DNA of 64,000 bases from Xanthomonas sp. GPE 39. GTDB taxonomy: Bacteria; Pseudomonadota; Gammaproteobacteria; Xanthomonadales; Xanthomonadaceae. The stretch lies in assembly GCF_000963005.1 (NCBI RefSeq), contig NZ_JZHZ01000007.1, forward strand, positions 910,025 through 974,024, read 5' to 3'. The number at the start of each line of letters is the position of its first letter. Position 1 is the stretch's first letter. Positions 38,262-46,133 of this stretch are shown piece after piece. The translations under genes and the position numbers were made by a program. Under the pieces are notes generated by a model, which had not been told where the DNA came from, ran no database searches, and saw only the letters and a list, made by a program, of their open reading frames with translations.

Positions 38262-38628
38262 GATGATGTTCCGTGATGACGGAGTGCAATGTGACGAATT
38301 GCACTATTTGAATTCGTGTGCGTTTGAAGAAACTTCCCATTACAACAGGGAGCACACGTTGGCTGATACGAGATATTAGGTTGACTTAATCCATGGCGAC
38401 TTGAACGTAAGTTCCAAATCATGGATGTGAGCGAGTGGCGGGTCTGCAAGTGTCTACCGCTCGCGATAGGCTTTCTGGTCTGAGGTGGCTGCTCCAGCAG
38501 GATCAAGAGTCCTTTCTGCCGCGTCCACTGGCCTTGCTCCGGATGCTCGGCCTTATCGAGTGTGAGTTGGGTCGGTTTCTTTGCGGTGGAGTTACGCTCG
38601 TCTCGCTAACCGGCAAATCTGCACGCGT
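38262..38628. other. AT-richer upstream region of the beta-helix CBM2 gene
   Basis: Around 370 bases without a convincing gene; short frames such as 38435-38692 (+) and 38258-38506 (-) show no motif. TGTGA at 38290-38294, six bases, then GCACT at 38301-38305 matches 8 of 10 positions of a CRP/Clp site (TGTGA-N6-TCACA). Clp activates plant wall enzymes in Xanthomonas, so the site is a tentative operator. Confidence 0.35.
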
Positions 38629-39159
38629 TCAGTCGTCGGCCAATCGTGCCCAGCGCTCGTGGTCGCGCCAGATTCCGCCGATACGCATGTAACGTGGTGA
38701 ATAGCCTTCGCAACGAAAACCGGCGCGCTTTACCAGCGCCAGCGAGCGAGTGTTGTCCGGCTGGATATTGGCCTCTACCCGGTGCAATCCCAGTTCGGTG
38801 AACGCATAGGCCACGCACAGGCGCAGCGCATGGGTCATCAGCCCACGGCCTTCGCAACCGGCCATCGCGTGATAGCCCAAATAGGCGCTCTGGAAACAGC
38901 CGCCGACCACCTGGCCGAAAGTGAACAGCCCTGCCAGCGCGTCGCTACTGCGCTCGCGCGCGAGCAGCGCGATGTTGCTGCCGTCCAGGGTTTGGGCATA
39001 CCAGGCTTCGAAACCAGGCACGTCGGTGAACGGATACGCCCAAGGATGATGCAGGGCGATGCTGGTGCGATGCGCTTGGATCAGTGCGATGCCGTCGCGC
39101 TTGCGTACCCGCTTCAGCGACACGGCCTCATGCGCAGCCTGGCTCGCGCTCTGGCCCAT
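38629..39159 (-). CDS. RimJ/RimL-type GNAT N-acetyltransferase
   Basis: 176 residues of the ribosomal-protein-alanine acetyltransferase subgroup. Typical parts are VSLKRVRKRDGIALIQAHR, GLFTFGQVVGGCFQSAYLGY, MAGCEGRGLMTHALRLCVAYAF (the acetyl-CoA loop reads G-C-E-G-R-G-L), LGLHRVEANIQPDNTRSLAL and KRAGFRCEGYSPRYMRIGG. Substrate may be an N-terminal Ser/Ala of a ribosomal protein or another acceptor. It begins 4 bases after the stop of the upstream hypothetical gene (39164), so the two form an operon. Confidence 0.88.
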   Translation of the reverse strand: MGQSASQAAHEAVSLKRVRKRDGIALIQAHRTSIALHHPWAYPFTDVPGFEAWYAQTLDGSNIALLARERSSDALAGLFTFGQVVGGCFQSAYLGYHAMAGCEGRGLMTHALRLCVAYAFTELGLHRVEANIQPDNTRSLALVKRAGFRCEGYSPRYMRIGGIWRDHERWARLADD

Positions 39160-39163
39160 GGAG

Positions 39164-39580
39164 TCAGGCCGGCGGGACCGCTGCGCCGCTATCGTCGCGA
39201 CGCATGATCTGGGTGTGACGTGCTTTGAATTCCTCGAAGCTCAGGCCCTGTGCCAGCGCATCGGCGTGCGCGGCGTCCTTCAGTGCATCCGAGTACATCA
39301 AGCGTACCGGTGTGCCGGTGCGTTCGTGCATTTCCGCTGCCTGCATGATTAGTGACAGCACCTGCGCCGCACTCTCGCTCTGTCCGGCGATGCGTCCGTC
39401 CATGCCCAGCACCCATTCGCCGTCGCGGCGCACGATTCCGGCCAGGAGCGTGCGTTGCTGATCGCGCAGTTCCGCGTGTGCCTCGATCTGCGGGCTCAGG
39501 GTGGCAACCTCGGCACGGTGGCGCAGGCGTTCGGCCAATTTTTTGCGTAGGTCGCGGCGCTGCTTGGACTGGATGGACAT
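39164..39580 (-). CDS. Conserved hypothetical protein, basic N-terminus
   Basis: 138 residues beginning MSIQSKQRRDLRKKLAERLR. The body includes ELRDQQRTLLAGIVRRDGEW, VLGMDGRIAGQSESAAQVLS and EMHERTGTPVRLMYSDALKD. A basic helical start followed by a mixed domain; no signal, no membrane helix, no recognised motif. It lies 4 bases before a GNAT gene and 53 after the MFS stop, all on the minus strand, suggesting one transcript. Function unknown. Confidence 0.65.
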   Translation of the reverse strand: MSIQSKQRRDLRKKLAERLRHRAEVATLSPQIEAHAELRDQQRTLLAGIVRRDGEWVLGMDGRIAGQSESAAQVLSLIMQAAEMHERTGTPVRLMYSDALKDAAHADALAQGLSFEEFKARHTQIMRRDDSGAAVPPA

Positions 39581-39633
39581 GCGATTCCCTCAACGGTGAC
39601 CCGAGGACGATAGCCGAACCACGCCTTCGTTGC

Positions 39634-40884
39634 TCATAGAGGGTCTGTCGGTTCCAGTAACGGCATCTGCGTTTCCGGCTTCGGCAGGGGCGTGCCGCTG
39701 CGCCGATCCCGATACCAGAATGCCCATCCAAGCAGGAAAAACCCGCCCGAACCCAGCGCTAGATGCAATGGGTGGCCACTGAGCAACGGCGCCAATATCC
39801 CCGCCACTGCCACACTCACCATGAGTTGCATGAATGCTTGTAGCGACGAGGCCAGTCCGCGCTGGCGTGGATACATGTCCAGCACGGCGAGCCCAAGGAT
39901 TGGGAAGATCAACGCCATGCCCAAGCCACCGCCGAAAATCGGCAACACCGCCCATGGCAGCGCGATCTGTGGTGCCAGCGCGGTATAGGCGATGTTGCCA
40001 GCCACCGAGACACCACAACAGATGAAGCCGATGCGGACCTGGCGTAATGGCCCGAGTTGGCCGGCCATGCGTCCGGAGAGAAATGCACCCAGGGTCATGC
40101 CGCCGATGGTGGGCATGAACAGCCAGGCAAAATCCTGCGCGCTCATGCCGAGCAGGTCGATGACGAACGCTGGCGCCGAGGCGATGTACAGGAACACCCC
40201 GGCGGAGTTGAACGCACCGGCGGCGGCCAGGCGTTGGAAACGTGGGTTGAACGCGATGCTGAGGTAATTGCGCAGGAGCGTGCGCGGTGCCAATGGCGTG
40301 CGTATCTGCGCTGGATGGGTTTCCGGTAGCCAGCGCAGCGTGGCGAGCAACAGCAGCGAAGAAAACCCGACCAGCCACCAGAAGATCATTGGCCAGTCGT
40401 GGCCACTGCTCAGAATCCAGCCGCCGATAATCGGTGCGATGGCCGGGGCGATACCGAACAGCATCGACACGTGGCTCATGAGCCGTTGGGCATCGTCGCC
40501 CTGGAACAGATCGCGGATCACCGCGCGGCCAACGATCATGCCGACGCCGGCGGAGATGCCCTGTAGCGCCCGGAATGTCAGCAGGGTCGGCAAGTCGCGC
40601 GATAGCGCACAACCGACCGAGGCCAGAATGAAGACCGCCAACCCACCGACGATGACCCGCCGGCGTCCCCAGGCATCTGACAGCGGTCCGTGCGCCAGGC
40701 CCATCAGCGCATAGGCCAGCAGGTACACGCTGACCGTCTGCTGGATTGCCACGGGATCCTCGTGCAGGCGCTGCGCCAGTTGCGGGAACGCCGGGAAAAT
40801 GGTGTCGATCGAGAACGGGCCGAACATCGTCAGTCCAGCCAGCAGCAAGGTCATGCGGCGGGTGGACACGTTCGTGAGGGACAT
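39634..40884 (-). CDS. Bcr/CflA family multidrug MFS transporter
   Basis: 416-residue inner membrane exporter with 12 predicted helices. The DHA1 signature in loop 2-3 is GPLSDAWGRRRVIVGG, motif B is near LTFRALQGISAGVGMIVGRA, and motif C-like G-I-A-P-A-I-A-P-I-I-G-G-W follows in helix 5, all typical of Bcr/CflA proton-driven drug efflux. The start ATG 40884 opens MSLTNVSTRRMTLLLAG; a longer frame to 40911 adds nine residues. It is divergent from the glycine riboswitch-gcvP unit, with about 190 bases between start and riboswitch. Confidence 0.9.
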   Translation of the reverse strand: MSLTNVSTRRMTLLLAGLTMFGPFSIDTIFPAFPQLAQRLHEDPVAIQQTVSVYLLAYALMGLAHGPLSDAWGRRRVIVGGLAVFILASVGCALSRDLPTLLTFRALQGISAGVGMIVGRAVIRDLFQGDDAQRLMSHVSMLFGIAPAIAPIIGGWILSSGHDWPMIFWWLVGFSSLLLLATLRWLPETHPAQIRTPLAPRTLLRNYLSIAFNPRFQRLAAAGAFNSAGVFLYIASAPAFVIDLLGMSAQDFAWLFMPTIGGMTLGAFLSGRMAGQLGPLRQVRIGFICCGVSVAGNIAYTALAPQIALPWAVLPIFGGGLGMALIFPILGLAVLDMYPRQRGLASSLQAFMQLMVSVAVAGILAPLLSGHPLHLALGSGGFFLLGWAFWYRDRRSGTPLPKPETQMPLLEPTDPL

Positions 40885-41059
40885 TCGGACATCCTGATAA
40901 ATCGGTCGCACACACGACCATCCAGTCCGGCAATGGACAGGCGTGGGAGAATAGGGTGTGGCTATGATACGCGCCAGCAGCGTCGCTGCACACAGACTAC
41001 GTTGCCTATTCAGCCTGATATTGCTCGATTCCAGCGGCCGTGGACGGTGCTGGCTGCGC

Positions 41060-41065
41060 TATAAT
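41060..41065 (+). promoter_or_regulatory. -10 element of the gcvP transcript
   Basis: Consensus TATAAT just upstream of the riboswitch, placing the transcript start near 41072. I do not see a good -35 at 16-18 bases; TGGACG at 41041-41046 is too close. Confidence 0.6.
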
Positions 41066-41077
41066 TAATCTGCAATA

Positions 41078-41252
41078 TGGTGGGAGAAGCGGGGCAACCC
41101 GCTGCCGAAGGCGCAACGCCCGTAATCGCTCAGGCCCGATACCACCCGCACCAAGACTCTGGAGAGACCGGTCAAACCCGGCGCCGAAGGGGCACGAAGC
41201 GCAGCGCGATGCACAGCGGCTTCCAAACTCTCAGGCAAAAGGACAGAGGGGC
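41078..41252 (+). promoter_or_regulatory. Tandem glycine riboswitch controlling gcvP
   Basis: Two successive glycine aptamers. The first (about 41079-41147) has TGGGAGAAGC, CTGCCGAAGGCGCAACGCC and CTCAGGCCCGATACCA. The second (about 41155-41250) has CTCTGGAGAGACCGG, GCGCCGAAGGGGCACGAAG and the 3' signature AAACTCTCAGGCAAAAGGAC AGAG (written with a break). GCCGAAGG and CTCAGGC are the conserved glycine-pocket elements. Glycine binding activates gcv genes in other bacteria, so the switch should turn on gcvP when glycine is abundant. About 100 bases separate it from the gcvP start. Confidence 0.93.
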
Positions 41253-41354
41253 ACATTTGGGAGGCGCGCGCTTCTCGTCGGCCAACCGCCTCGGCGGTCG
41301 TGCCGCAGCATACGCGCGCCTGCTTCTCGTGCCTTCCTCTGCCGGACTCTCTCC

Positions 41355-44258
41355 ATGTCTCACACCTCTTCGCTGCGCGATCTCGAACACCACTCGGCTT
41401 TCATCGAGCGCCATATTGGCCCGAACGATGCCGAGATCGCGCAGATGCTGCGCACAGTCGGCCACGACTCGCTGGATGCGCTCACCGATGCCATCGTGCC
41501 TGGCAGCATCAAATCGCCGGCTGCGTTGGCGTTGCCCGAGGCGATCACCGAAGAGGAGGCACTGGCCAAAATTCGCGCCATTGCCGATAAAAACAGTGTG
41601 TTCCGCACCTTTATCGGCCAGGGCTATTACGGCACCCACACGCCGAAGGTGATTCTACGCAACATTCTCGAAAACCCGGCTTGGTACACCGCCTACACCC
41701 CGTATCAGGCAGAGATTTCGCAGGGCCGCATGGAAGCGCTGATCAACTTCCAGACCATGTGCGCCGACCTCACCGGCATGGAGATCGCCAATGCCTCGCT
41801 GCTGGACGAGGCTACCGCCGCCGCCGAGGCGATGACCCTGGCCAAGCGTTCGGCCAAGGCCAAGTCGGATATCTTCTTCGTCCACGATGCGGTGCATCCG
41901 CAGACCCTGGAACTGCTGCGCACCCGCGCCGAGCCGCTGGGGATCGTGCTGCGCGTGGGGACACCTGAGGAAGCGCTGCAGGCCGAATGCTTCGGCGTGC
42001 TGTTGCAGTATCCGGATAGCTTTGGCCGGCTCCATTTCGACTCGGTCGACGCGCACGCCGCACTGGCCGCCGCCGTGCATGCGCGTGGCGGTCTGGTCGC
42101 CGTGGCCACCGACCTGCTCGCGCTGACGCTGATTGCCGCACCTGGCGAATGGGGCGCGGACATCGTGGTCGGCAATTCGCAGCGTTTCGGCGTGCCGTTC
42201 GGCTTCGGCGGTCCGCACGCGGCGTTCATGGCCTGCCGCGACGCATACAAGCGCTCGATGCCGGGGCGTTTGATCGGCGTGTCGATCGACGCGGCGGGCA
42301 ACCCCGCCTATCGCCTCACCTTGCAGACTCGCGAACAGCACATCCGTCGCGAGAAGGCCACCTCCAACATCTGCACCGCGCAGGTACTGCTGGCGGTGAT
42401 GGCGTCGATGTACGCGGTTTACCATGGCCCCGAGGGTCTGGTCCGCATCGCGCGGCGCACCCACCGCCTGGCTGCGATCCTGGCTGCTGCGCTGCGCGGC
42501 GCCGGCGTTGCCGTTGGCGCGCGCTTCTTCGATACCCTGCACGTCACCGGCGTGGATGCGCAGACGCTGCATGCCAAGGCGCATGCGGCCGGGATCAACC
42601 TGCGTGCGATCGACAGCGCCTCGTTGAGCATCAGCCTGGACGAGACCACGACGCGCGCCGATGTGGTCGCGCTGGCGCAGTTGTTCGGTGTGCAGGCCGA
42701 CGTCGATGCGCTCGACGCGATCACTGTCGACGCGCTGCCGGCGCAATTGCAGCGTCGTAGCGCGTTTCTGCAGCATCCGGTGTTCAACACCCATCACAGC
42801 GAGCACGAATTGCTGCGCTACATGCGCGCGCTGGCCGACAAGGATCTAGCGATGGATCGCACGATGATCCCGCTGGGCAGTTGCACGATGAAGCTCAACG
42901 CCACTGCCGAGATGATCCCGGTGACCTGGCCGCAGTTCGGCGCGATCCATCCGCTGGCACCAGCCGCACAGAGCGCCGGTTACGCACAGTTGATCGACGA
43001 ACTGGAAGCGATGCTGGTCGAGTGTACGGGCTATGACGCGGTCAGTCTGCAGCCCAATTCCGGCGCGCAGGGCGAGTACGCCGGCCTGCTGGCGATCCGC
43101 GCCTATCACCGCGCACGCGGCGAAGGCCATCGCGATATCTGCCTGATTCCCGAATCGGCGCACGGCACCAACCCGGCGTCGGCGCAGATGTGCGGCATGA
43201 GCGTGGTGGTGACCAAGTGCGACGGTAACGGCAACGTCGATATCGAAGACATCCGCGCCAAGGCGGCGAAGTATTCCCAGCGTCTGGCCGCGTTGATGAT
43301 TACTTATCCCTCCACCCATGGCGTGTTCGAGGAAGACGTGGTGGCGATTTGCGAGGCCGTGCATGCCCACGGCGGACAGGTCTACACCGATGGTGCCAAC
43401 ATGAACGCGCTGGTCGGCGTCGCCAAACCCGGCAAGTGGGGCTCGGACGTGTCGCATCTGAACCTGCACAAGACCTTCTGCATTCCGCATGGCGGCGGTG
43501 GCCCGGGCGTCGGTCCCTGCGCGGTGAAAGCGCATCTGGCACCTTATTTGCCCAAGACGTTGCCCAATGCCGGCGAAGAGCAAAAAGTTGCCGAAGAGGG
43601 TGGCGTGGGCATGGTCAGCGCTGCCAGTTTCGGCAGTGCTTCGATCCTGCCGATCAGTTGGATGTACATCACCATGATGGGCCGCACCGGCTTGCGCAAG
43701 GCCACTCAGGTCGCGCTGCTCAACGCCAACTACATTGCCAAGCGTCTGGCTCCGTACTACAAAACCCTGTACACCGGCCGCAACGGGTTGGTCGCACATG
43801 AGTGCATTCTCGACGTGCGCCCGCTGGAGAAAACCAGCGGTATCGGCGCGGAGGACATCGCCAAGCGTCTGATCGATTTTGGCTTCCATGCCCCGACGCT
43901 GAGCTTTCCGGTTGCCGGCACGTTGATGGTGGAGCCGACCGAGAGCGAATCGCAGCACGAGTTGGACCGCTTCATCGAGGCGATGATCCAGATCCGCGAG
44001 GAGATCGCCGCGATCGAAGACGGCCGCCTGGACCGCGAAGACAACCCGCTCAAGCACGCCCCGCACACCGCCGCGCAGGTCACCGCCAGCGAATGGACCT
44101 ATGCCTATCCGCGCGAGCTGGCAGCGTTCCCGCTGCCGAGCCTGAAGCAACAGAAGTATTGGCCGCCGGTGGCACGCGTGGACAACGTCTACGGCGATAA
44201 GAACGTGATGTGCGCCTGCATCCCGGTGGAGGCATACAAGGAAGACGTGTTGGTCTGA
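41355..44258 (+). CDS. gcvP: Glycine dehydrogenase (decarboxylating), P protein of glycine cleavage
   Basis: 967 residues: the single-chain P protein that decarboxylates glycine and passes the methylamine to lipoyl-GcvH. ATG 41355 opens [19 protein letters not shown], the usual start; the long frame from 41040 runs through the riboswitch and is not real. The N-terminal half ([32 protein letters not shown]-like [15 protein letters not shown]) is PLP-free; the C-terminal half binds PLP through Lys706 in [30 protein letters not shown] and [10 protein letters not shown] are conserved. gcvT and gcvH are not adjacent, so the riboswitch controls gcvP alone here. Confidence 0.97.
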   Translation: MSHTSSLRDLEHHSAFIERHIGPNDAEIAQMLRTVGHDSLDALTDAIVPGSIKSPAALALPEAITEEEALAKIRAIADKNSVFRTFIGQGYYGTHTPKVILRNILENPAWYTAYTPYQAEISQGRMEALINFQTMCADLTGMEIANASLLDEATAAAEAMTLAKRSAKAKSDIFFVHDAVHPQTLELLRTRAEPLGIVLRVGTPEEALQAECFGVLLQYPDSFGRLHFDSVDAHAALAAAVHARGGLVAVATDLLALTLIAAPGEWGADIVVGNSQRFGVPFGFGGPHAAFMACRDAYKRSMPGRLIGVSIDAAGNPAYRLTLQTREQHIRREKATSNICTAQVLLAVMASMYAVYHGPEGLVRIARRTHRLAAILAAALRGAGVAVGARFFDTLHVTGVDAQTLHAKAHAAGINLRAIDSASLSISLDETTTRADVVALAQLFGVQADVDALDAITVDALPAQLQRRSAFLQHPVFNTHHSEHELLRYMRALADKDLAMDRTMIPLGSCTMKLNATAEMIPVTWPQFGAIHPLAPAAQSAGYAQLIDELEAMLVECTGYDAVSLQPNSGAQGEYAGLLAIRAYHRARGEGHRDICLIPESAHGTNPASAQMCGMSVVVTKCDGNGNVDIEDIRAKAAKYSQRLAALMITYPSTHGVFEEDVVAICEAVHAHGGQVYTDGANMNALVGVAKPGKWGSDVSHLNLHKTFCIPHGGGGPGVGPCAVKAHLAPYLPKTLPNAGEEQKVAEEGGVGMVSAASFGSASILPISWMYITMMGRTGLRKATQVALLNANYIAKRLAPYYKTLYTGRNGLVAHECILDVRPLEKTSGIGAEDIAKRLIDFGFHAPTLSFPVAGTLMVEPTESESQHELDRFIEAMIQIREEIAAIEDGRLDREDNPLKHAPHTAAQVTASEWTYAYPRELAAFPLPSLKQQKYWPPVARVDNVYGDKNVMCACIPVEAYKEDVLV

Positions 44259-44288
44259 ACCGCGAGCATCCTCCCGCGCTCGCATCTC

Positions 44289-44310
44289 CCGGCCTCTTCT
44301 GCGAGGCCGG
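44289..44310 (+). terminator. Hairpin downstream of gcvP
   Basis: CCGGCCTC at 44289-44296 and GAGGCCGG at 44303-44310 form a perfect 8-bp stem with a 6-base loop, 30 bases after the gcvP stop. No T-run follows, so it may act with Rho or only stabilise the 3' end. Confidence 0.5.
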
Positions 44311-44475
44311 TGGGGAACCCGAGTGAAGTCGGCTTTCCAGCGCCTGGCCATATGAGGCTGGATCCCCCATGCCACCCAAAGGGCGGATGGGCTCGGGGCG
44401 GTCCCATGGAAATGAATTCTGGTGAAATTTTCATCACACCGTTTGACACTCTTGTTTCACAGGGCGGTATCGACC

Positions 44476-44521
44476 TTATCCACAACGTTATGCAAAAGTC
44501 ATCCACACCCCCTGTGGACAA
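44476..44521 (+). other. Cluster of three DnaA-box-like 9-mers next to AT-rich DNA
   Basis: TTATCCACA at 44476-44484 is a perfect consensus DnaA box. TCATCCACA at 44499-44507 and TGTGGACAA at 44513-44521 (reverse strand TTGTCCACA) each differ at one position. An AT-rich stretch follows at about 44565-44600. dnaA itself is not in the window. Confidence 0.6.
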
Positions 44522-45180
44522 CGTCTAAGCGACCGAGTGGCATCGAAAAGAACATCAAGCCATTGATATAAAAGATAATTTTATGTTAAAAACTTGGAAA
44601 GAGTGATGGCGTTTCCACGCCGTCGGTAGGCGGCGGCATCAGCCGAGGAAAAACTTATCCCGTGCTGAGTTGGCACTCCCTACATCGGATGCGGGTGAAG
44701 GGTGTGTGAATTCTTGACGTGCCCGTCACCTCTGCTGGCATAAGGTCACGGGCTTGCATTGCGCTTTCGGTGCACAGCGACCATCGCGAGCGATGCTTTC
44801 CGCTTTCATGCTGCGCAGTTGCGTATCTGTTTCGATCCTATACGTCTGCCTGGCCTGCGCAAGGCGACCGCGCGTGTCCGTTCGCGCAGTTGCGCCGGTC
44901 GCAGTGCTCCTCCACCGGGGAGGCTAGCGCGCCCGTATGATAGGGAAAGCCACTCGTCGCCTGGTTTAGATCGCTCCCGTTTGGCTGAAAATTCGAGCGA
45001 CGTGCAGACCGGGATCTTGTTGCAATGCCGGCGTGGGTAGATCCGAAGTGTAAGTGGCCATGGCGAGCCGTGCAGACACGCGCGTCCAGTCGTCCGGTAA
45101 GCGGCGCACAGTGTCTCCCCCATGTGCTGCCGCGTGCGCTGCTGCATTACCATGCCGCGTGACCCACAGCGAGCCATGCC

Positions 45181-45531
45181 ATGCCCGATAGCCTTCGCGA
45201 TCTGCAGACCGCCCAGCGTGCTTTCGCCGACGCTCGCGATTGGGGCCAGTTCCACAGTCCGCGTAATCTGGCTGCGGCTCTGTCTGTGGAAGCGGCGGAG
45301 TTGCTCGAACATTTCCAGTGGCTGGACGACACGCAGAGTCGACATTTGTCCGACGACAAGAAAGCGCAGGTGGGCAGCGAGATCGCCGACGTGCTGCTTT
45401 ATCTGCTGCAATTGTGCGACAAACTCGGCATCGATCCGATCGATGCGGCGCAGCGCAAGATGCAGGTGAACGCGGCTAAATATCCGGTGGAGCGGGCCAA
45501 GGGCCGTATCACCAAGTACACCGAGCTGTGA
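45181..45531 (+). CDS. MazG-like nucleotide pyrophosphohydrolase
   Basis: 116-residue all-alpha NTP pyrophosphatase. Metal ligands form the family pattern Glu37-x-x-Glu40 in SVEAAELLEHFQW and Glu67-x-x-Asp70 in SEIADVLLYLLQL. The single MazG domain and RNLAAALSVEAAEL resemble the RS21-C6/dCTPase subgroup, which hydrolyses (modified) dNTPs and cleans the nucleotide pool. It starts at ATG 45181 and ends RITKYTEL. It stands alone between the long non-coding region and a small membrane-protein gene. Confidence 0.9.
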   Translation: MPDSLRDLQTAQRAFADARDWGQFHSPRNLAAALSVEAAELLEHFQWLDDTQSRHLSDDKKAQVGSEIADVLLYLLQLCDKLGIDPIDAAQRKMQVNAAKYPVERAKGRITKYTEL

Positions 45532-45721
45532 ATATGCTGATGCCGTCATGCGGCAAACAGATGTCGGCGTTGTTGAGCAGTCCGGCAATGGCCGCTGGCT
45601 CATGCGCTGACCATGCAGATAGCGTGCAGGTACAAGATGACGTTTCGCCCGCATCGGGTTAACGTTGCGCTTGGCACAATGATGGCGTGACTCCACGCCT
45701 ACCCCAGCATCGACCCGACGC

Positions 45722-46000
45722 ATGAACGCAACGCCCAAGACGACGCCTGACATGAATAAAACCCTCCGTCCCGTCCACGATGTCGATCGCACACCCGCCA
45801 GCGCCAAGCCGACGACCCGCAGTCAGTCGGTAGCGTCTCACGCGGTGTTTCAATCACCGCTTTCCGCAGGCGATACGGACAACGCGCACGTGCAGTTGCG
45901 CGCGCAGCGTGCGCGACGGATGGCTCAACTGACCGCGATCGGCAGCGTTGCCGCGTTGGCGACGGTTGCTTTGATCGCATGGCGTCGTATGCGCCGCTAG
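45722..46000 (+). CDS. Small hypothetical protein with C-terminal membrane helix
   Basis: 92 residues. The first 65 are polar and low in structure (Thr, Ser, Ala, Arg rich), followed by one hydrophobic helix, LTAIGSVAALATVALIAW, ending RRMRR on the cytoplasmic side. It looks like a tail-anchored inner membrane protein. The reading frame begins at ATG 45722; a second Met at residue 11 is possible. No homologous domain is recognised. It could be a lineage-specific gene; the composition of its first half gives limited support. Confidence 0.5.
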   Translation: MNATPKTTPDMNKTLRPVHDVDRTPASAKPTTRSQSVASHAVFQSPLSAGDTDNAHVQLRAQRARRMAQLTAIGSVAALATVALIAWRRMRR

Positions 46001-46024
46001 CAGCGCACGGGAAAGCTTGCAGGC

Positions 46025-46035
46025 GGGGGGGGGGG
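46025..46035 (+). repeat. Homopolymer tract of 11 G
   Basis: An uninterrupted run of eleven G lies between two convergent genes, outside any coding sequence. Such tracts slip during replication and are also prone to sequencing error. Confidence 0.9.
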
Positions 46036-46133
46036 CGCGCACGAGGGATCGGAATCGTCAAGATTTCCGAGCAATCTTGGGTGTTGGATGAAGCGTTGTC
46101 TACGCAATGAATGGGGGGAGTTGCCGCTGTGTT

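Larger units (their letters stand above)
44259..45180. other. Long non-coding region after gcvP
   Basis: No credible gene in about 920 bases, despite several shadow frames. It holds a terminator-like hairpin (44289-44310), a DnaA-box cluster (44476-44521), an AT-rich block at about 44565-44600, and a hairpin at 44721-44753 (GCCCGTCACC with GGTCACGGGC, one mismatch) placed just after TTGACG at 44714-44719. The remainder to 45180 shows nothing I can name. An unannotated small RNA is possible. Confidence 0.45.

Noticed and set aside
44730-44760. Sigma-54 type promoter (TGGCA...TTGCA)
   Set aside because: Spacing between GG and GC is 17 bases rather than the required 10.
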